Shown here one piece after another: positions 56,593 through 64,000 of a stretch of DNA of 64,000 bases; the stretch's first letter is position 1; each line of letters starts with the position of its first letter. The translations under genes and the position numbers were made by a program. Below the pieces are notes generated by a model. That model saw nothing but the letters and a program-made list of their open reading frames with translations. It was not told where the DNA came from and ran no database searches. Source of the DNA: Acidaminococcus fermentans DSM 20731 (lineage in GTDB: Bacteria; Bacillota; Negativicutes; Acidaminococcales; Acidaminococcaceae); the NCBI RefSeq assembly GCF_000025305.1, contig NC_013740.1:372001-436000 (forward strand). The letters are read 5' to 3'.

Positions 56593-57378
56593 TTGATCAG
56601 TGCAGATGTCTGGAAGGGGATCCTGATTCCCTTTCTTGGGACCAGCCTGGGAGCCGGCTGTGTCTATTTCATGAAAGAACAGCTCCACCGGAATGTCCAG
56701 CGGGGACTGACCGGTTTTGCCGCCGGGGTCATGGTGGCGGCCTCTATCTGGAGCCTTTTGATCCCGGCCCTGGAAGAAAGTGCGGCCCTGGGGCATTTCG
56801 CCTTTGTGCCGGCGGTGGTGGGATTCTGGGCCGGAATCCTGTTCCTGCTGCTGCTGGATGTGGCGATCCCCCATCTCCACATGAACACCGATGAACCGGA
56901 AGGACCCCGGAGCCATCTGGGCCGGACCACCATGATGCTGCTGGCGGTGACCCTCCACAACATCCCGGAAGGAATGGCGGTGGGGATGATCTACGCCGGG
57001 TTCGTCACGGATCCGGGTTCCATTTCCCTGGGCAGTGCCATTGCCCTGTCCCTGGGGATCGCCATCCAGAATTTTCCGGAAGGGGCCATCATTTCCCTGC
57101 CCCTCCGGGCGGCGGGGATGAACCGGCACAAGGCTTTTGCCGGCGGGGTACTGTCCGGCATCGTGGAACCCCTTGCGGCCCTGGGGACCATCCTGGCCTC
57201 CAGCATCATCGGGCACCTGCTGCCCTATTTCCTCAGCTTTGCCGCAGGGGCCATGCTCTATGTGGTGGTGGAGGAAATGATCCCGGAAATGTCCGAAGGA
57301 GAACATTCCAACATCGGCGTGCTCACCTTTGCCCTGGGGTTCACCGTGATGATGACCCTGGACGTGGCACTGGGGTAA
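56593..57378 (+). CDS. ZIP-family divalent metal transporter
   Basis: 261 residues from TTG 56593 with GGAGG seven bases upstream. Eight membrane helices with the metal-site helices HNIPEGMAVG and IQNFPEGAII (TM4 and TM5), plus EEMIPEMSEGEHSN. A His-containing loop (PHLHMN) lies between TM3 and TM4. Resembles ZupT/GufA, importing zinc or iron. Preceded by a secreted protein of unknown function and followed by a terminator. Confidence 0.9.
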   Translation: MISADVWKGILIPFLGTSLGAGCVYFMKEQLHRNVQRGLTGFAAGVMVAASIWSLLIPALEESAALGHFAFVPAVVGFWAGILFLLLLDVAIPHLHMNTDEPEGPRSHLGRTTMMLLAVTLHNIPEGMAVGMIYAGFVTDPGSISLGSAIALSLGIAIQNFPEGAIISLPLRAAGMNRHKAFAGGVLSGIVEPLAALGTILASSIIGHLLPYFLSFAAGAMLYVVVEEMIPEMSEGEHSNIGVLTFALGFTVMMTLDVALG

Positions 57379-57427
57379 AGGGGCAGCAGCCGGAAATGCG
57401 GTTTCCCCGCTGCTCCGTAATTTTTTA
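57379..57427 (+). terminator. Terminator after the ZIP gene
   Basis: GGGGCAGC (57380-57387) with GCTGCTCC (57410-57417), an inner helix, then a run of T from 57421. Confidence 0.6.
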
Positions 57428-57432
57428 AGTAT

Positions 57433-57474
57433 GTTGTTCAAACAACGGATTGTTTTTTTATACCGGACTATAAT
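57433..57474 (+). promoter_or_regulatory. hcp promoter with FNR/HcpR-type palindrome
   Basis: GTTGTT-CA-AACAAC (57433-57446) is a perfect inverted repeat. TATAAT lies at 57469-57474, and there is no good -35. If transcription starts near 57481, the palindrome centre lies at about -41.5, the classical class II activator position. Confidence 0.6.
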
Positions 57475-57536
57475 AGAGCCATCGAGTGAAGAAAACAACC
57501 TGCGAGAGTTTCAATCAGAAAAGGGGAGTTATACAA

Positions 57537-59174
57537 ATGGAAAACAAGATGTTCTGCTATCAATGTCAGGAAACCGCCGGCTGCAAAGGCTGCACCATCG
57601 TGGGTGTCTGCGGCAAGAAGCCGGAAGTGGCTGCTATGCAGGATCTGCTGATCTACGTGACCAAGGGTCTGTCTGCTGTGACCACCGCTCTGCGGGCTGC
57701 CGGAAAGAACGTTGACCGCAACGTGAACCATCTGGTGACTGTCAACCTGTTCACCACCATCACCAACGCCAACTTCGATCGGGAAGCCATCATCGACCGG
57801 ATCAAAGATACCCTGAAAGTGAAAGCTGACCTGCTGGCTCAGCTGGGTGACACCGCTGACCTGCTGGAAGCTGCTCTGTGGAACGGCGCTGAAGCAGAAT
57901 TCGATGCCAAAGCCAAGACCGTGGGCGTACTGGCTACCGAAAACGAAGACATCCGTTCCCTGCGGGAACTGATCACCTACGGCCTGAAAGGTCTGTCTGC
58001 CTACAGCAAACATGCCAACGTACTGGCCCAGGACGACGAAGAAGTGGATGCTTTCATCCAACGCGCTCTGGCTGCTACCCTGGATGATACCAAATCCGTG
58101 GACGACCTGGTTGCCCTGACTCTGGAAACCGGTAAATACGGCGTACAGGGCATGGCTCTGCTGGACAAAGCCAACACCACGGCTTACGGCAACCCTGAAA
58201 TTACCACTGTGGACATCGGCGTGCGCAAGAACCCGGGCATCCTGATTTCCGGTCACGACCTGAAAGACCTGGAAATGCTGCTGGATCAGACCCAGGGCAC
58301 TGGCGTGGATGTATACACCCATTCCGAAATGCTGCCGGCTCATTACTATCCTTTCTTCAAGAAATACAAGAACTTCGCCGGCAACTATGGCAACGCCTGG
58401 TGGAAACAGAAGGAAGAATTCGAAAGCTTCAACGGCCCCATCCTGATGACCACCAACTGCATCGTTCCTCCGAAAGACAGCTACAAGAACCGTCTGTGGA
58501 CCACCGGTGCTGCCGGCTATCCTGGCTGCAACCATGTAGCTGCTGACGAAAACGGGCACAAGGACTTCAGCGCCCTGATCGAACAGGCCAAGACCTGCCC
58601 GGCTCCTACTGAAATCGAAACCGGTTCCATCGTGGGCGGCTTCGCTCATGAACAGGTCTTCGCCCTGGCTGACAAAGTGGTCGACGCTGTGAAATCCGGC
58701 GCCATCAAGAAGTTCGTGGTCATGGCTGGCTGCGACGGCCGTATGAAGAGCCGTGAATACTACACGGAATTTGCCAAAGCTCTGCCGAAGGATACCGTCA
58801 TCCTGACCGCCGGCTGCGCCAAATACAAATACAACAAACTGAACCTGGGCGACATCGGTGGCATTCCCCGTGTCCTGGATGCCGGTCAGTGCAATGACTC
58901 TTACTCCCTGGCTTTGATCGCTCTGAAACTGAAGGAGGTCTTCGGTCTGAAAGACATCAACGACCTGCCTCTGGTATTCAACATTGCCTGGTACGAACAG
59001 AAAGCTGTCATCGTGCTGCTGGCCCTGCTGTACCTGGGTGTGAAGAACATTCATCTGGGACCCACCCTGCCGGCCTTCCTGAGCCCGAACGTGGCCAACG
59101 TCCTGGTGAAGAACTTCGGCATCGCTGGTATCGGCACGGTGGAAGACGACATGAAACTGTTCTTCGGTGCCTAA
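57537..59174 (+). CDS. hcp: Hydroxylamine reductase (hybrid-cluster protein)
   Basis: 545 residues from ATG 57537 with AAGGGGAG upstream. N-terminal cluster cysteines Cys7, Cys10, Cys19 and Cys25 (C-x2-C-x8-C-x5-C), the arrangement of the anaerobe type. Later ligands are visible in [22 protein letters not shown] and [10 protein letters not shown]. Codon use is unusually regular, suggesting high expression. It reduces hydroxylamine and is linked to NO detoxification. A candidate operator lies upstream and a small cysteine-rich gene directly downstream. Confidence 0.95.
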   Translation: MENKMFCYQCQETAGCKGCTIVGVCGKKPEVAAMQDLLIYVTKGLSAVTTALRAAGKNVDRNVNHLVTVNLFTTITNANFDREAIIDRIKDTLKVKADLLAQLGDTADLLEAALWNGAEAEFDAKAKTVGVLATENEDIRSLRELITYGLKGLSAYSKHANVLAQDDEEVDAFIQRALAATLDDTKSVDDLVALTLETGKYGVQGMALLDKANTTAYGNPEITTVDIGVRKNPGILISGHDLKDLEMLLDQTQGTGVDVYTHSEMLPAHYYPFFKKYKNFAGNYGNAWWKQKEEFESFNGPILMTTNCIVPPKDSYKNRLWTTGAAGYPGCNHVAADENGHKDFSALIEQAKTCPAPTEIETGSIVGGFAHEQVFALADKVVDAVKSGAIKKFVVMAGCDGRMKSREYYTEFAKALPKDTVILTAGCAKYKYNKLNLGDIGGIPRVLDAGQCNDSYSLALIALKLKEVFGLKDINDLPLVFNIAWYEQKAVIVLLALLYLGVKNIHLGPTLPAFLSPNVANVLVKNFGIAGIGTVEDDMKLFFGA

Positions 59175-59175
59175 T

Positions 59176-59337
59176 ATGATTAAACTGTACGATCCGGACA
59201 CCTGCCCGTGCAAGAATTTCGACTGCCCCCGGTATAAGGACTGTGAACCCTGCATCGAGTTCCATCACAATTCCGACCGCTACCCTCTGACGGCCTGTGA
59301 ACAGGTGGCCGAAAAGGAAAAACGGCAGGCGAAATAA
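59176..59337 (+). CDS. Small cysteine-rich protein (53 residues)
   Basis: Starts ATG 59176, one base after the hcp stop, so translation is likely coupled; no strong ribosome site of its own. Sequence begins MIKLYDPDTCPCKNFDC and has six Cys (10, 12, 17, 23, 26, 41), then CIEFHH and a Lys/Glu-rich end. The pattern CxxxxCPRxxxCxxCxxFH...C resembles a widespread class of short clostridial proteins of unknown function that may bind zinc or an iron-sulfur cluster. It could assist Hcp, but this rests on position only. Confidence 0.7.
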   Translation: MIKLYDPDTCPCKNFDCPRYKDCEPCIEFHHNSDRYPLTACEQVAEKEKRQAK

Positions 59338-59355
59338 CAGAAAGAAGGCTTTTCC

Positions 59356-59727
59356 ATGGGAAAGCTGCAAGTGAAACGGATTTATGAAGCTCCGGAAGAA
59401 ACGGACGGCAGCCGGGTCCTGGTGGACCAGCTGTGGCCCCGGGGCATCAAGAAGGAAAAGGCAGAGCTGACCGCCTGGGAGAAAGCCATCGCTCCCACGA
59501 ATGAACTGCGGAAGGCGTTCGGCCATGATCCGGAAAAGTTCCCGGCCTTCGCCCAGAAGTATGAGGACGAGCTGGAAAAGAGTCCGGAAAGTGGTGCCTT
59601 TCTGGAAAAAATAAAATCGTTCCTGGAGACCGGCAACGTAACGCTTCTCTATGGTGCCAAAGATCCGGAACACAACAATGCGGTGGTCCTGAAAGAGTGG
59701 ATCGAAAAAAAGAGTGCTGCGCAATGA
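59356..59727 (+). CDS. DUF488 family protein
   Basis: 123 residues. VKRIYEAPEETDGSRVLVDQLWPRGIKKEKAEL and VTLLYGAKDPEHNNAVVL are the DUF488/YeaO signatures. Small cytosolic protein with no proven reaction. The ATG lies 18 bases after the cysteine-rich gene, so the three genes from hcp form one probable operon. The last codons and the stop fall inside the terminator stem. Confidence 0.85.
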   Translation: MGKLQVKRIYEAPEETDGSRVLVDQLWPRGIKKEKAELTAWEKAIAPTNELRKAFGHDPEKFPAFAQKYEDELEKSPESGAFLEKIKSFLETGNVTLLYGAKDPEHNNAVVLKEWIEKKSAAQ

Positions 59728-59744
59728 GCGCGGCACTCTTTTTT
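59706..59744. terminator. Bidirectional terminator overlapping the DUF488 3' end
   Basis: AAAAAAGAGTGCTGCGC (59706-59722) with 59728-59744 (one G-U pair), loop AATGA containing the stop codon; A-run and T-run on either side. Confidence 0.88.
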
Positions 59745-59756
59745 GATGCCCCGGAA

Positions 59757-60593
59757 TCAGTCTACCACGACTTCCTGGATCCATTGGCCCATGGTCCGGA
59801 TGAGCTCCAGACGGGCGTTGTCCAGGCCGTGGTTGGTATCCAGCAGCACTTTTTTATGATGGCTTTGGGTGGGCATGGCTTCCAGCTCTTGCCACAGGGG
59901 CTCGATCATCCATTCCGGCGGAGCCACCGTGTCCCGGCGGCCGCCGATGAGCAGCAGGTTCCGGTCCTGGAACCGGTGGGCATTGGCGGTAAAGCTCCAT
60001 TCGCTGGCGTGCTCCACACTGTCCTGCCACAGGTCTTCGAACCGGCCCACATGGAGCACAGCGGCGGCTTCCTCGAAGGCAGTCTTCAGGTCCTGGTGGG
60101 GGATGTGCTCCAGTCCGGCCTGGTGGTCGTAGGGACAGAAGGCGATGACGCCCCGCAGGAACGGCAGGTAGCGGGCAGCGTTCAGTACCGTGTTGCCCCC
60201 GTTGGAATGGCCGGCCAGGAAGATGTTCTTCGGGTCGATGTCATAGGCTTTCGCCACCTCTTCCCGGGCCCAGCGGGCCAGGGCAATGGCATCTTCGATA
60301 CAGTGGGAGAAGGAATAGATCCCCTCGCTGCCCCAGGCACCCCGGTGGTAGGGCCGGATCACCACACAGCCCATCCGGCGCAGACACTGGGCCAGGTCGT
60401 CATTGTTGTTGGTGCCCGGGATACCGTGGCACAGGATCACTGCCGGGTGGGGGGCATCATAGATCCCTGCCGGCAGGTAAATCTCTCCCAGCACCCGGTC
60501 CCCTTCGATGGGCAGGTCCAGTTCCAGGGAATCGGGCAGGGCGGCGTCACCCAGTTCCGGTTCTTCCAGCAGATAGCGGGCATCAATTTTCAT
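59757..60593 (-). CDS. Alpha/beta hydrolase (dienelactone hydrolase/S9-like)
   Basis: 278 residues. Nucleophile elbow GHSNGG, oxyanion region VILCHGIPGTNNN, acid in GGRRDTVAPP and the catalytic His in DTNHGLDNAR, in the expected order. Cytosolic, no signal peptide. The start overlaps the end of the upstream symporter gene by 11 bases, so both are in one minus-strand operon; perhaps it acts on an imported compound, but no substrate can be named. Confidence 0.85.
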   Translation of the reverse strand: MKIDARYLLEEPELGDAALPDSLELDLPIEGDRVLGEIYLPAGIYDAPHPAVILCHGIPGTNNNDDLAQCLRRMGCVVIRPYHRGAWGSEGIYSFSHCIEDAIALARWAREEVAKAYDIDPKNIFLAGHSNGGNTVLNAARYLPFLRGVIAFCPYDHQAGLEHIPHQDLKTAFEEAAAVLHVGRFEDLWQDSVEHASEWSFTANAHRFQDRNLLLIGGRRDTVAPPEWMIEPLWQELEAMPTQSHHKKVLLDTNHGLDNARLELIRTMGQWIQEVVVD

Positions 60594-61872
60594 GGACGAG
60601 AGCTTCCTTTCCGGGCAGATTTCCGTTGAGATTCTTTTTATACCAGTCTTTGCCGTAGAAAATGCGGCTGATCATCATGGACACCACCGTATCGCCGCAG
60701 GAGTTCAGCAGGGTGCACCCGGGGTCGAACAGCTCGATGACCATGAGCAGGATGGGGAACGCACTTTCCGGCAGGTGGAACACGGAGACGATCATGGTTT
60801 CACCGGCTGCACCACCACCGGGTACGGAGGAGGTGGCTACGGATGCGCACACGCCCAGGAACAGGGCCAGGATGAAGTCGAAACCGGCCAGAGGATGGCC
60901 GAACAGAGCCGTGGCCAGCACTTCAGAGTACACCACGGCGATGCAGGCACCGTCCATGTGGCAGGTGGCACCCATGGAAACCACCACGGAAGAAATCTCC
61001 CGGGGCACGCCCAGCTTGTCGCAGGCTTCCATCTGCAGAGGGATGGTGGCGGCGGAGGAACGGGTACCCAGGGCGGTCAGGGCCGGAGCCAGGATGACCT
61101 TGAAGTAGTTCCGAACGCCCCAGCTGCCGGCGGCCAGCCAGGCGTAGAAGCCCAGGAACACGAAGAAGTAGACGAACACCACGGTGTAGAACACGGCCAT
61201 GGCGCTTCCGTACGTCTTCAGCAGATCCACCCCGTAGGTACCGGTAAGATCCGCAAAATAGGCACCCAGACCGATGGGAGCCGCCTTCATGAGGATGGCC
61301 ACCATTTTATAGCAGATCAGGCTCATGGCGTTCATCCAGTCCACCACCGGTTTGGCCGCTTCCCCGATCATGGAAACGCAGATGCCGAAGAAAATGGTCA
61401 GGATGATCAGCGGCAGCACGTGGAACCGGGAAATCAAAAGGGGCAGATCCCCCACCGTCAGGGTGTTGACGATCTGGTCCGCGATGGTCACCGGTTTCCC
61501 GGCGGCGGCACCGGCGGCAGCTGTGGGCACACTAAAGGATGTGGGCACTCCGGTGAAGTGGGTCACCAGCAGGATCAGGCCACCGGAGATGGTGGCCGTG
61601 ATGATGAAGATGATCAGGGTGTAGCCGATCATCTTCCCCACCTTGCCCGTATCCTTGGTGTTGGCGATGGAACCGGCGATGGAGAAGAAAATCAGAGGAA
61701 CGATGAGGCAGAACAATAAGTTCAGGAAAATCTGGCCGATGGGCTTCAGGAACGCGGCCTTGGGCCCCAGTTGCAGTCCCAGGATGGCGCCCAGGACGCA
61801 GAACGTGATCAGGATGATGGGATCCCGGTAGTTGGCCAGTGTGGACCGGGATTTGCCGTTTGCGGCTGTCAT
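60583..61872 (-). CDS. Dicarboxylate/amino acid:cation symporter (DAACS family)
   Basis: 429 residues, GGGGGAG upstream of the ATG. Membrane protein with the DAACS signature region TRSSAATIPLQMEACDKLGV, VVSMGATCHMDGACIAVVYSEV, SSVPGGGAAGET and NSCGDTVVSMMISRIFYG. The 'xATxxxDG' and 'NxxGDxxxS' motifs line the substrate/Na+ site. Likely takes up glutamate, aspartate or C4-dicarboxylates. The hydrolase gene follows on the same transcript. Confidence 0.92.
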   Translation of the reverse strand: MTAANGKSRSTLANYRDPIILITFCVLGAILGLQLGPKAAFLKPIGQIFLNLLFCLIVPLIFFSIAGSIANTKDTGKVGKMIGYTLIIFIITATISGGLILLVTHFTGVPTSFSVPTAAAGAAAGKPVTIADQIVNTLTVGDLPLLISRFHVLPLIILTIFFGICVSMIGEAAKPVVDWMNAMSLICYKMVAILMKAAPIGLGAYFADLTGTYGVDLLKTYGSAMAVFYTVVFVYFFVFLGFYAWLAAGSWGVRNYFKVILAPALTALGTRSSAATIPLQMEACDKLGVPREISSVVVSMGATCHMDGACIAVVYSEVLATALFGHPLAGFDFILALFLGVCASVATSSVPGGGAAGETMIVSVFHLPESAFPILLMVIELFDPGCTLLNSCGDTVVSMMISRIFYGKDWYKKNLNGNLPGKEALVHEN

Positions 61873-62099
61873 ACAAATCTCCCCCTTGTATAAAATGGAT
61901 TATGAAGATATGAACAAATTATAGAACTTTACTAGGGTAAATTCAAGAATTTGTGAAAAATATGTACTGACAATCAAATGGTTGCGGACTGCATGGATTT
62001 CTGTTCTTTTCCTGCCAGCGCCTCTCCCTGTATAATGAACACAACGAAACGAACCAAAGAGCAAGTTGCCTTGAGAAGGCATTTTAGGAGGTAGATCAT

Positions 62100-62897
62100 A
62101 TGAAAATCGAACAGATCCGCAACGCAACCAATAAGATCCAATTCGGGGACAAAACATTCCTGCTTGACCCCTGGCTGGCGCCGCAGTATGGCATTGGCAC
62201 GGTTGCTACCATTCCCGGCCATCCGTTTACGGTGCCGGATCCGGTGAAGGAGCAGATCCCTATGCCGTTATTCGGTCTGCCGGAATCAGTGGAATCCATC
62301 CTGGCCGGCGTGGACGCCTATATCCTGACCCATATCCATCCCGATCACATCGACATGGATATGGCCCAGGGGACCATCGGTGCTCCTCTGGACCACAGCC
62401 TGCCGATCTTCACCCAGGATGAAGCCGATGCGGCGGTCCTGCGGAAATCCGGCTTTACGGATGTCCGTCTGCTGACGGCAGAAGGCGTCTCTTTCGGGAA
62501 CGTGACGCTGCATCGCGCTCCGGCCCGTCACGGTCTGGTCAAGGCATCCTGTGAAGCCTGCGGGGTGGTTTTCGAGGCAGCCGGCGAAAAGAAACTGTAC
62601 GTCACCGGGGATACGGTCTGGTATCAGGGCGTCCAGGATACGCTGCTCCAATACAAGCCCGATGTGGTGACGCTGAACGCCTGTGCCGCGGAACTGGTGG
62701 GCTTCGGCCGTCTGATCATGGATGACGAAGATGTGGATTGCGTCCACCAGACTCTGCCGGAAGCGAAGCTCTTCCTCACGCACTTTGACAATGTATCCCA
62801 TGCTTCCATTACCCGTATGGAAATGCGCGGCCGTCTGCAGAAGCGGGGCATCACCGATTACGATATGCCGGAAGACGGGGAGACTGTAGAATATTGA
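62100..62897 (+). CDS. MBL-fold metal-dependent hydrolase
   Basis: 265 residues with AGGAGG upstream of the ATG. Metallo-beta-lactamase core: FGDKTFLLDPWL, HIHPDHIDM (HxHxDH), a His in RAPARHG, and YVTGDTVWY (metal-bridging Asp). Resembles the UlaG-like/'L-ascorbate lactonase-type' hydrolases that lack a fused domain. Substrate unknown. Its 3' end overlaps the convergent LysR gene by 40 bases. A -10 TATAAT is at 62031-62036. Confidence 0.85.
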   Translation: MKIEQIRNATNKIQFGDKTFLLDPWLAPQYGIGTVATIPGHPFTVPDPVKEQIPMPLFGLPESVESILAGVDAYILTHIHPDHIDMDMAQGTIGAPLDHSLPIFTQDEADAAVLRKSGFTDVRLLTAEGVSFGNVTLHRAPARHGLVKASCEACGVVFEAAGEKKLYVTGDTVWYQGVQDTLLQYKPDVVTLNACAAELVGFGRLIMDDEDVDCVHQTLPEAKLFLTHFDNVSHASITRMEMRGRLQKRGITDYDMPEDGETVEY

Positions 62898-63811
62898 GCT
62901 CCTGGCCAGGCAATCTGATCTTTGCCATGGGCTGGGATCCAGTCCAGCAGAAATTGCCGGAACTGGCGGGCGCTTTTCCGGGGCAGGGTATTCTTCAAGG
63001 TGACCAGATAGAGCTCCGAGCCCGATTCGGAAGCGTCCAGGGGACGGACGGCGATGTCCGGGGCGGGATGCAGCAAATCCATATAGTCGTAACCGATGGA
63101 GATGACCCCTTCCTTCCGGATCAGGTCCAGAGCGATGGTTTCATCCGACGTTTCGGCAAAAATATCCACGGCGATGCCGGCACCCAGAATCTTTTCATCC
63201 ATATGGGTGCGGAAACAGCGGTACGCCCGCCCCTTGCTGATGATTTTCTGACCTGCCAGATCCTGGTAGGTCAGTTTTTCTTTGCGTGCCAGCGGATGAT
63301 CGGCGGCCATGCGGAAGCAGAAACGGGAATAGAACAGAGGGCCAGCGGTAAAACGGGTGCTGTCGATGGGACCGGTGGTGATGGCGAAATCGGCTTCCTG
63401 CGCAAGCAGGCCGTTGAGCGCTCCTGTATCCGTACTTTCCACCGTACTCAGGATCGTATGGGGGAACGCTTTCCGGAAATCCCGCAGGAAATCCGCAGAC
63501 AGGTATTCCAGGACATGGTCCAGTGCATACAGGGTGACCACGTTCTGCTTCTGGCCGGCCAGGGTGTTCATGCCGGTGATGCACGCGTATTCGTCCAGCA
63601 GGTTCCGGGCATGGGGAATCAGAGAAAACGCAAAATCCGTAGGTTCCAGCCCCTTTTGGGAGCGGTGGAACAGCGGTGTCCCCAATTCGGTTTCCAGGTC
63701 CCGGATCATTTTGCTGACGCCCTGACGGGAGACAAAAAGCCGGTCCGCCGTCTTTTGCATGTTTTTTGTTTCGCAGCAATCGAGAAAATATTGCAGCTGT
63801 TTCTGGTTCAT
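62858..63811 (-). CDS. LysR-family transcriptional regulator
   Basis: 317 residues from ATG 63811, with AGGAGGG six bases upstream; an ATG two codons earlier abuts the ribosome site. N-terminal HTH: LQYFLDCCETKNMQKTADRLFVSRQGVSKMIRDLETELG. The C-terminal effector domain has FRKAFPHTILSTVESTD and DFAITTGPID. It lies tail to tail with the MBL-fold gene rather than divergent from a target, so its regulon is unclear. An extended -10 (TGGTATCAT, 63852-63844) precedes it. Confidence 0.92.
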   Translation of the reverse strand: MNQKQLQYFLDCCETKNMQKTADRLFVSRQGVSKMIRDLETELGTPLFHRSQKGLEPTDFAFSLIPHARNLLDEYACITGMNTLAGQKQNVVTLYALDHVLEYLSADFLRDFRKAFPHTILSTVESTDTGALNGLLAQEADFAITTGPIDSTRFTAGPLFYSRFCFRMAADHPLARKEKLTYQDLAGQKIISKGRAYRCFRTHMDEKILGAGIAVDIFAETSDETIALDLIRKEGVISIGYDYMDLLHPAPDIAVRPLDASESGSELYLVTLKNTLPRKSARQFRQFLLDWIPAHGKDQIAWPGAQYSTVSPSSGIS

Positions 63812-63843
63812 AACCATCCCTCCTGCCGTGCCGTATTTTCTCT

Positions 63844-63852
63844 ATGATACCA
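63844..63852 (-). promoter_or_regulatory. Extended -10 of the LysR gene
   Basis: TGGTATCAT read on the minus strand, 33 bases before the start codon. Confidence 0.5.
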
Positions 63853-64000
63853 TAGTTACCGGGAAAGAGAGGGTGTTTCCACGCATTTTTGCACCCACCG
63901 GCCCATTCTTGGTTCACATAACAGGCATTGATTTTCATGGAAAGGCCTCCTCTTTGTTCAGATGCCTTGATTATACAATTTACGGAACGTCGGCAGGCTG

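Overview
This is a GC-rich window carrying a Firmicutes-type gene set together with outer-membrane energy-transduction genes. It has RNase Y, the Prp protease with an N-terminally extended L27, ECF transporter parts, DapL-type lysine synthesis and an FMN riboswitch. It also has ExbB/ExbD/TonB, a TonB-dependent receptor and an AsmA-like protein. That mixture, and the look of the 16S gene, point to a diderm anaerobe of the Negativicutes, most likely Acidaminococcaceae (Acidaminococcus or a close relative). The genus is my inference and was not computed.

Layout. 1-2.3 kb: end of rsgA, rpe, AsmA-like protein. 2.3-6 kb: one operon coding a metal/cobalamin-type binding lipoprotein and ATPase, then ExbB, ExbD and TonB, with no permease gene. 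6-8 kb: two secreted proteins, one an M48-type metallopeptidase. 8-13.6 kb: a complete rrn operon (16S-23S-5S) with no tRNA in its spacers. 13.6-15.3 kb: a repeat cluster and an ArsR/ACR3 arsenic operon. 15.4-20.4 kb: metallophosphoesterase, HxlR regulator, secreted SnoaL-like protein, dapF-dapL, small secreted protein. 20.4-24.2 kb: potABCD on the minus strand. 24.3-25.8 kb: rplU-prp-rpmA. 25.8-34 kb: rpoB-rpoC, detached from the usual rplJL genes, with its own structured leader. 34-38.5 kb: a minus-strand protein and two tandem AbgT-family transporters. 38.8-42 kb: ecfA1-ecfA2-ecfT-truA. 42.3-44.2 kb: TonB-dependent receptor. 44.5-49 kb: FMN riboswitch, ribDEBAH, hslO. 49-52.4 kb: recA (with an SOS box), recX, rny. 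52.5-57.4 kb: ECF S component, HD protein, udp-deoB, secreted protein, ZIP transporter. 57.4-59.7 kb: hcp with a candidate FNR/HcpR-type site, a 53-residue cysteine-rich protein, DUF488 protein. 59.7-64 kb: hydrolase, DAACS symporter, MBL-fold protein, LysR regulator.

The most unusual structure is intergenic. Nine arrays of 7-bp repeats, most with exactly four units of consensus CNNNNGA, sit directly 5' (in their own sense) of a hairpin. Several are preceded by the same CCATCGG-type anchor. They occur on both strands, beside terminators of unrelated genes (rrn, ars, rpoC, abgT1, abgT2/ecf, truA, recX, rny), and look like a dispersed family of intergenic elements. A second, BIME-like palindromic repeat occurs twice. 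Other points of interest are a threefold internal repeat in RpoC, a matched pair of ArsR operators, and the hcp promoter geometry.

Read together, the genes describe an anaerobe that takes up iron or cobalamin across an outer membrane, imports polyamines, vitamins and amino-acid-like substrates, makes riboflavin and diaminopimelate, and detoxifies hydroxylamine/NO and arsenite.
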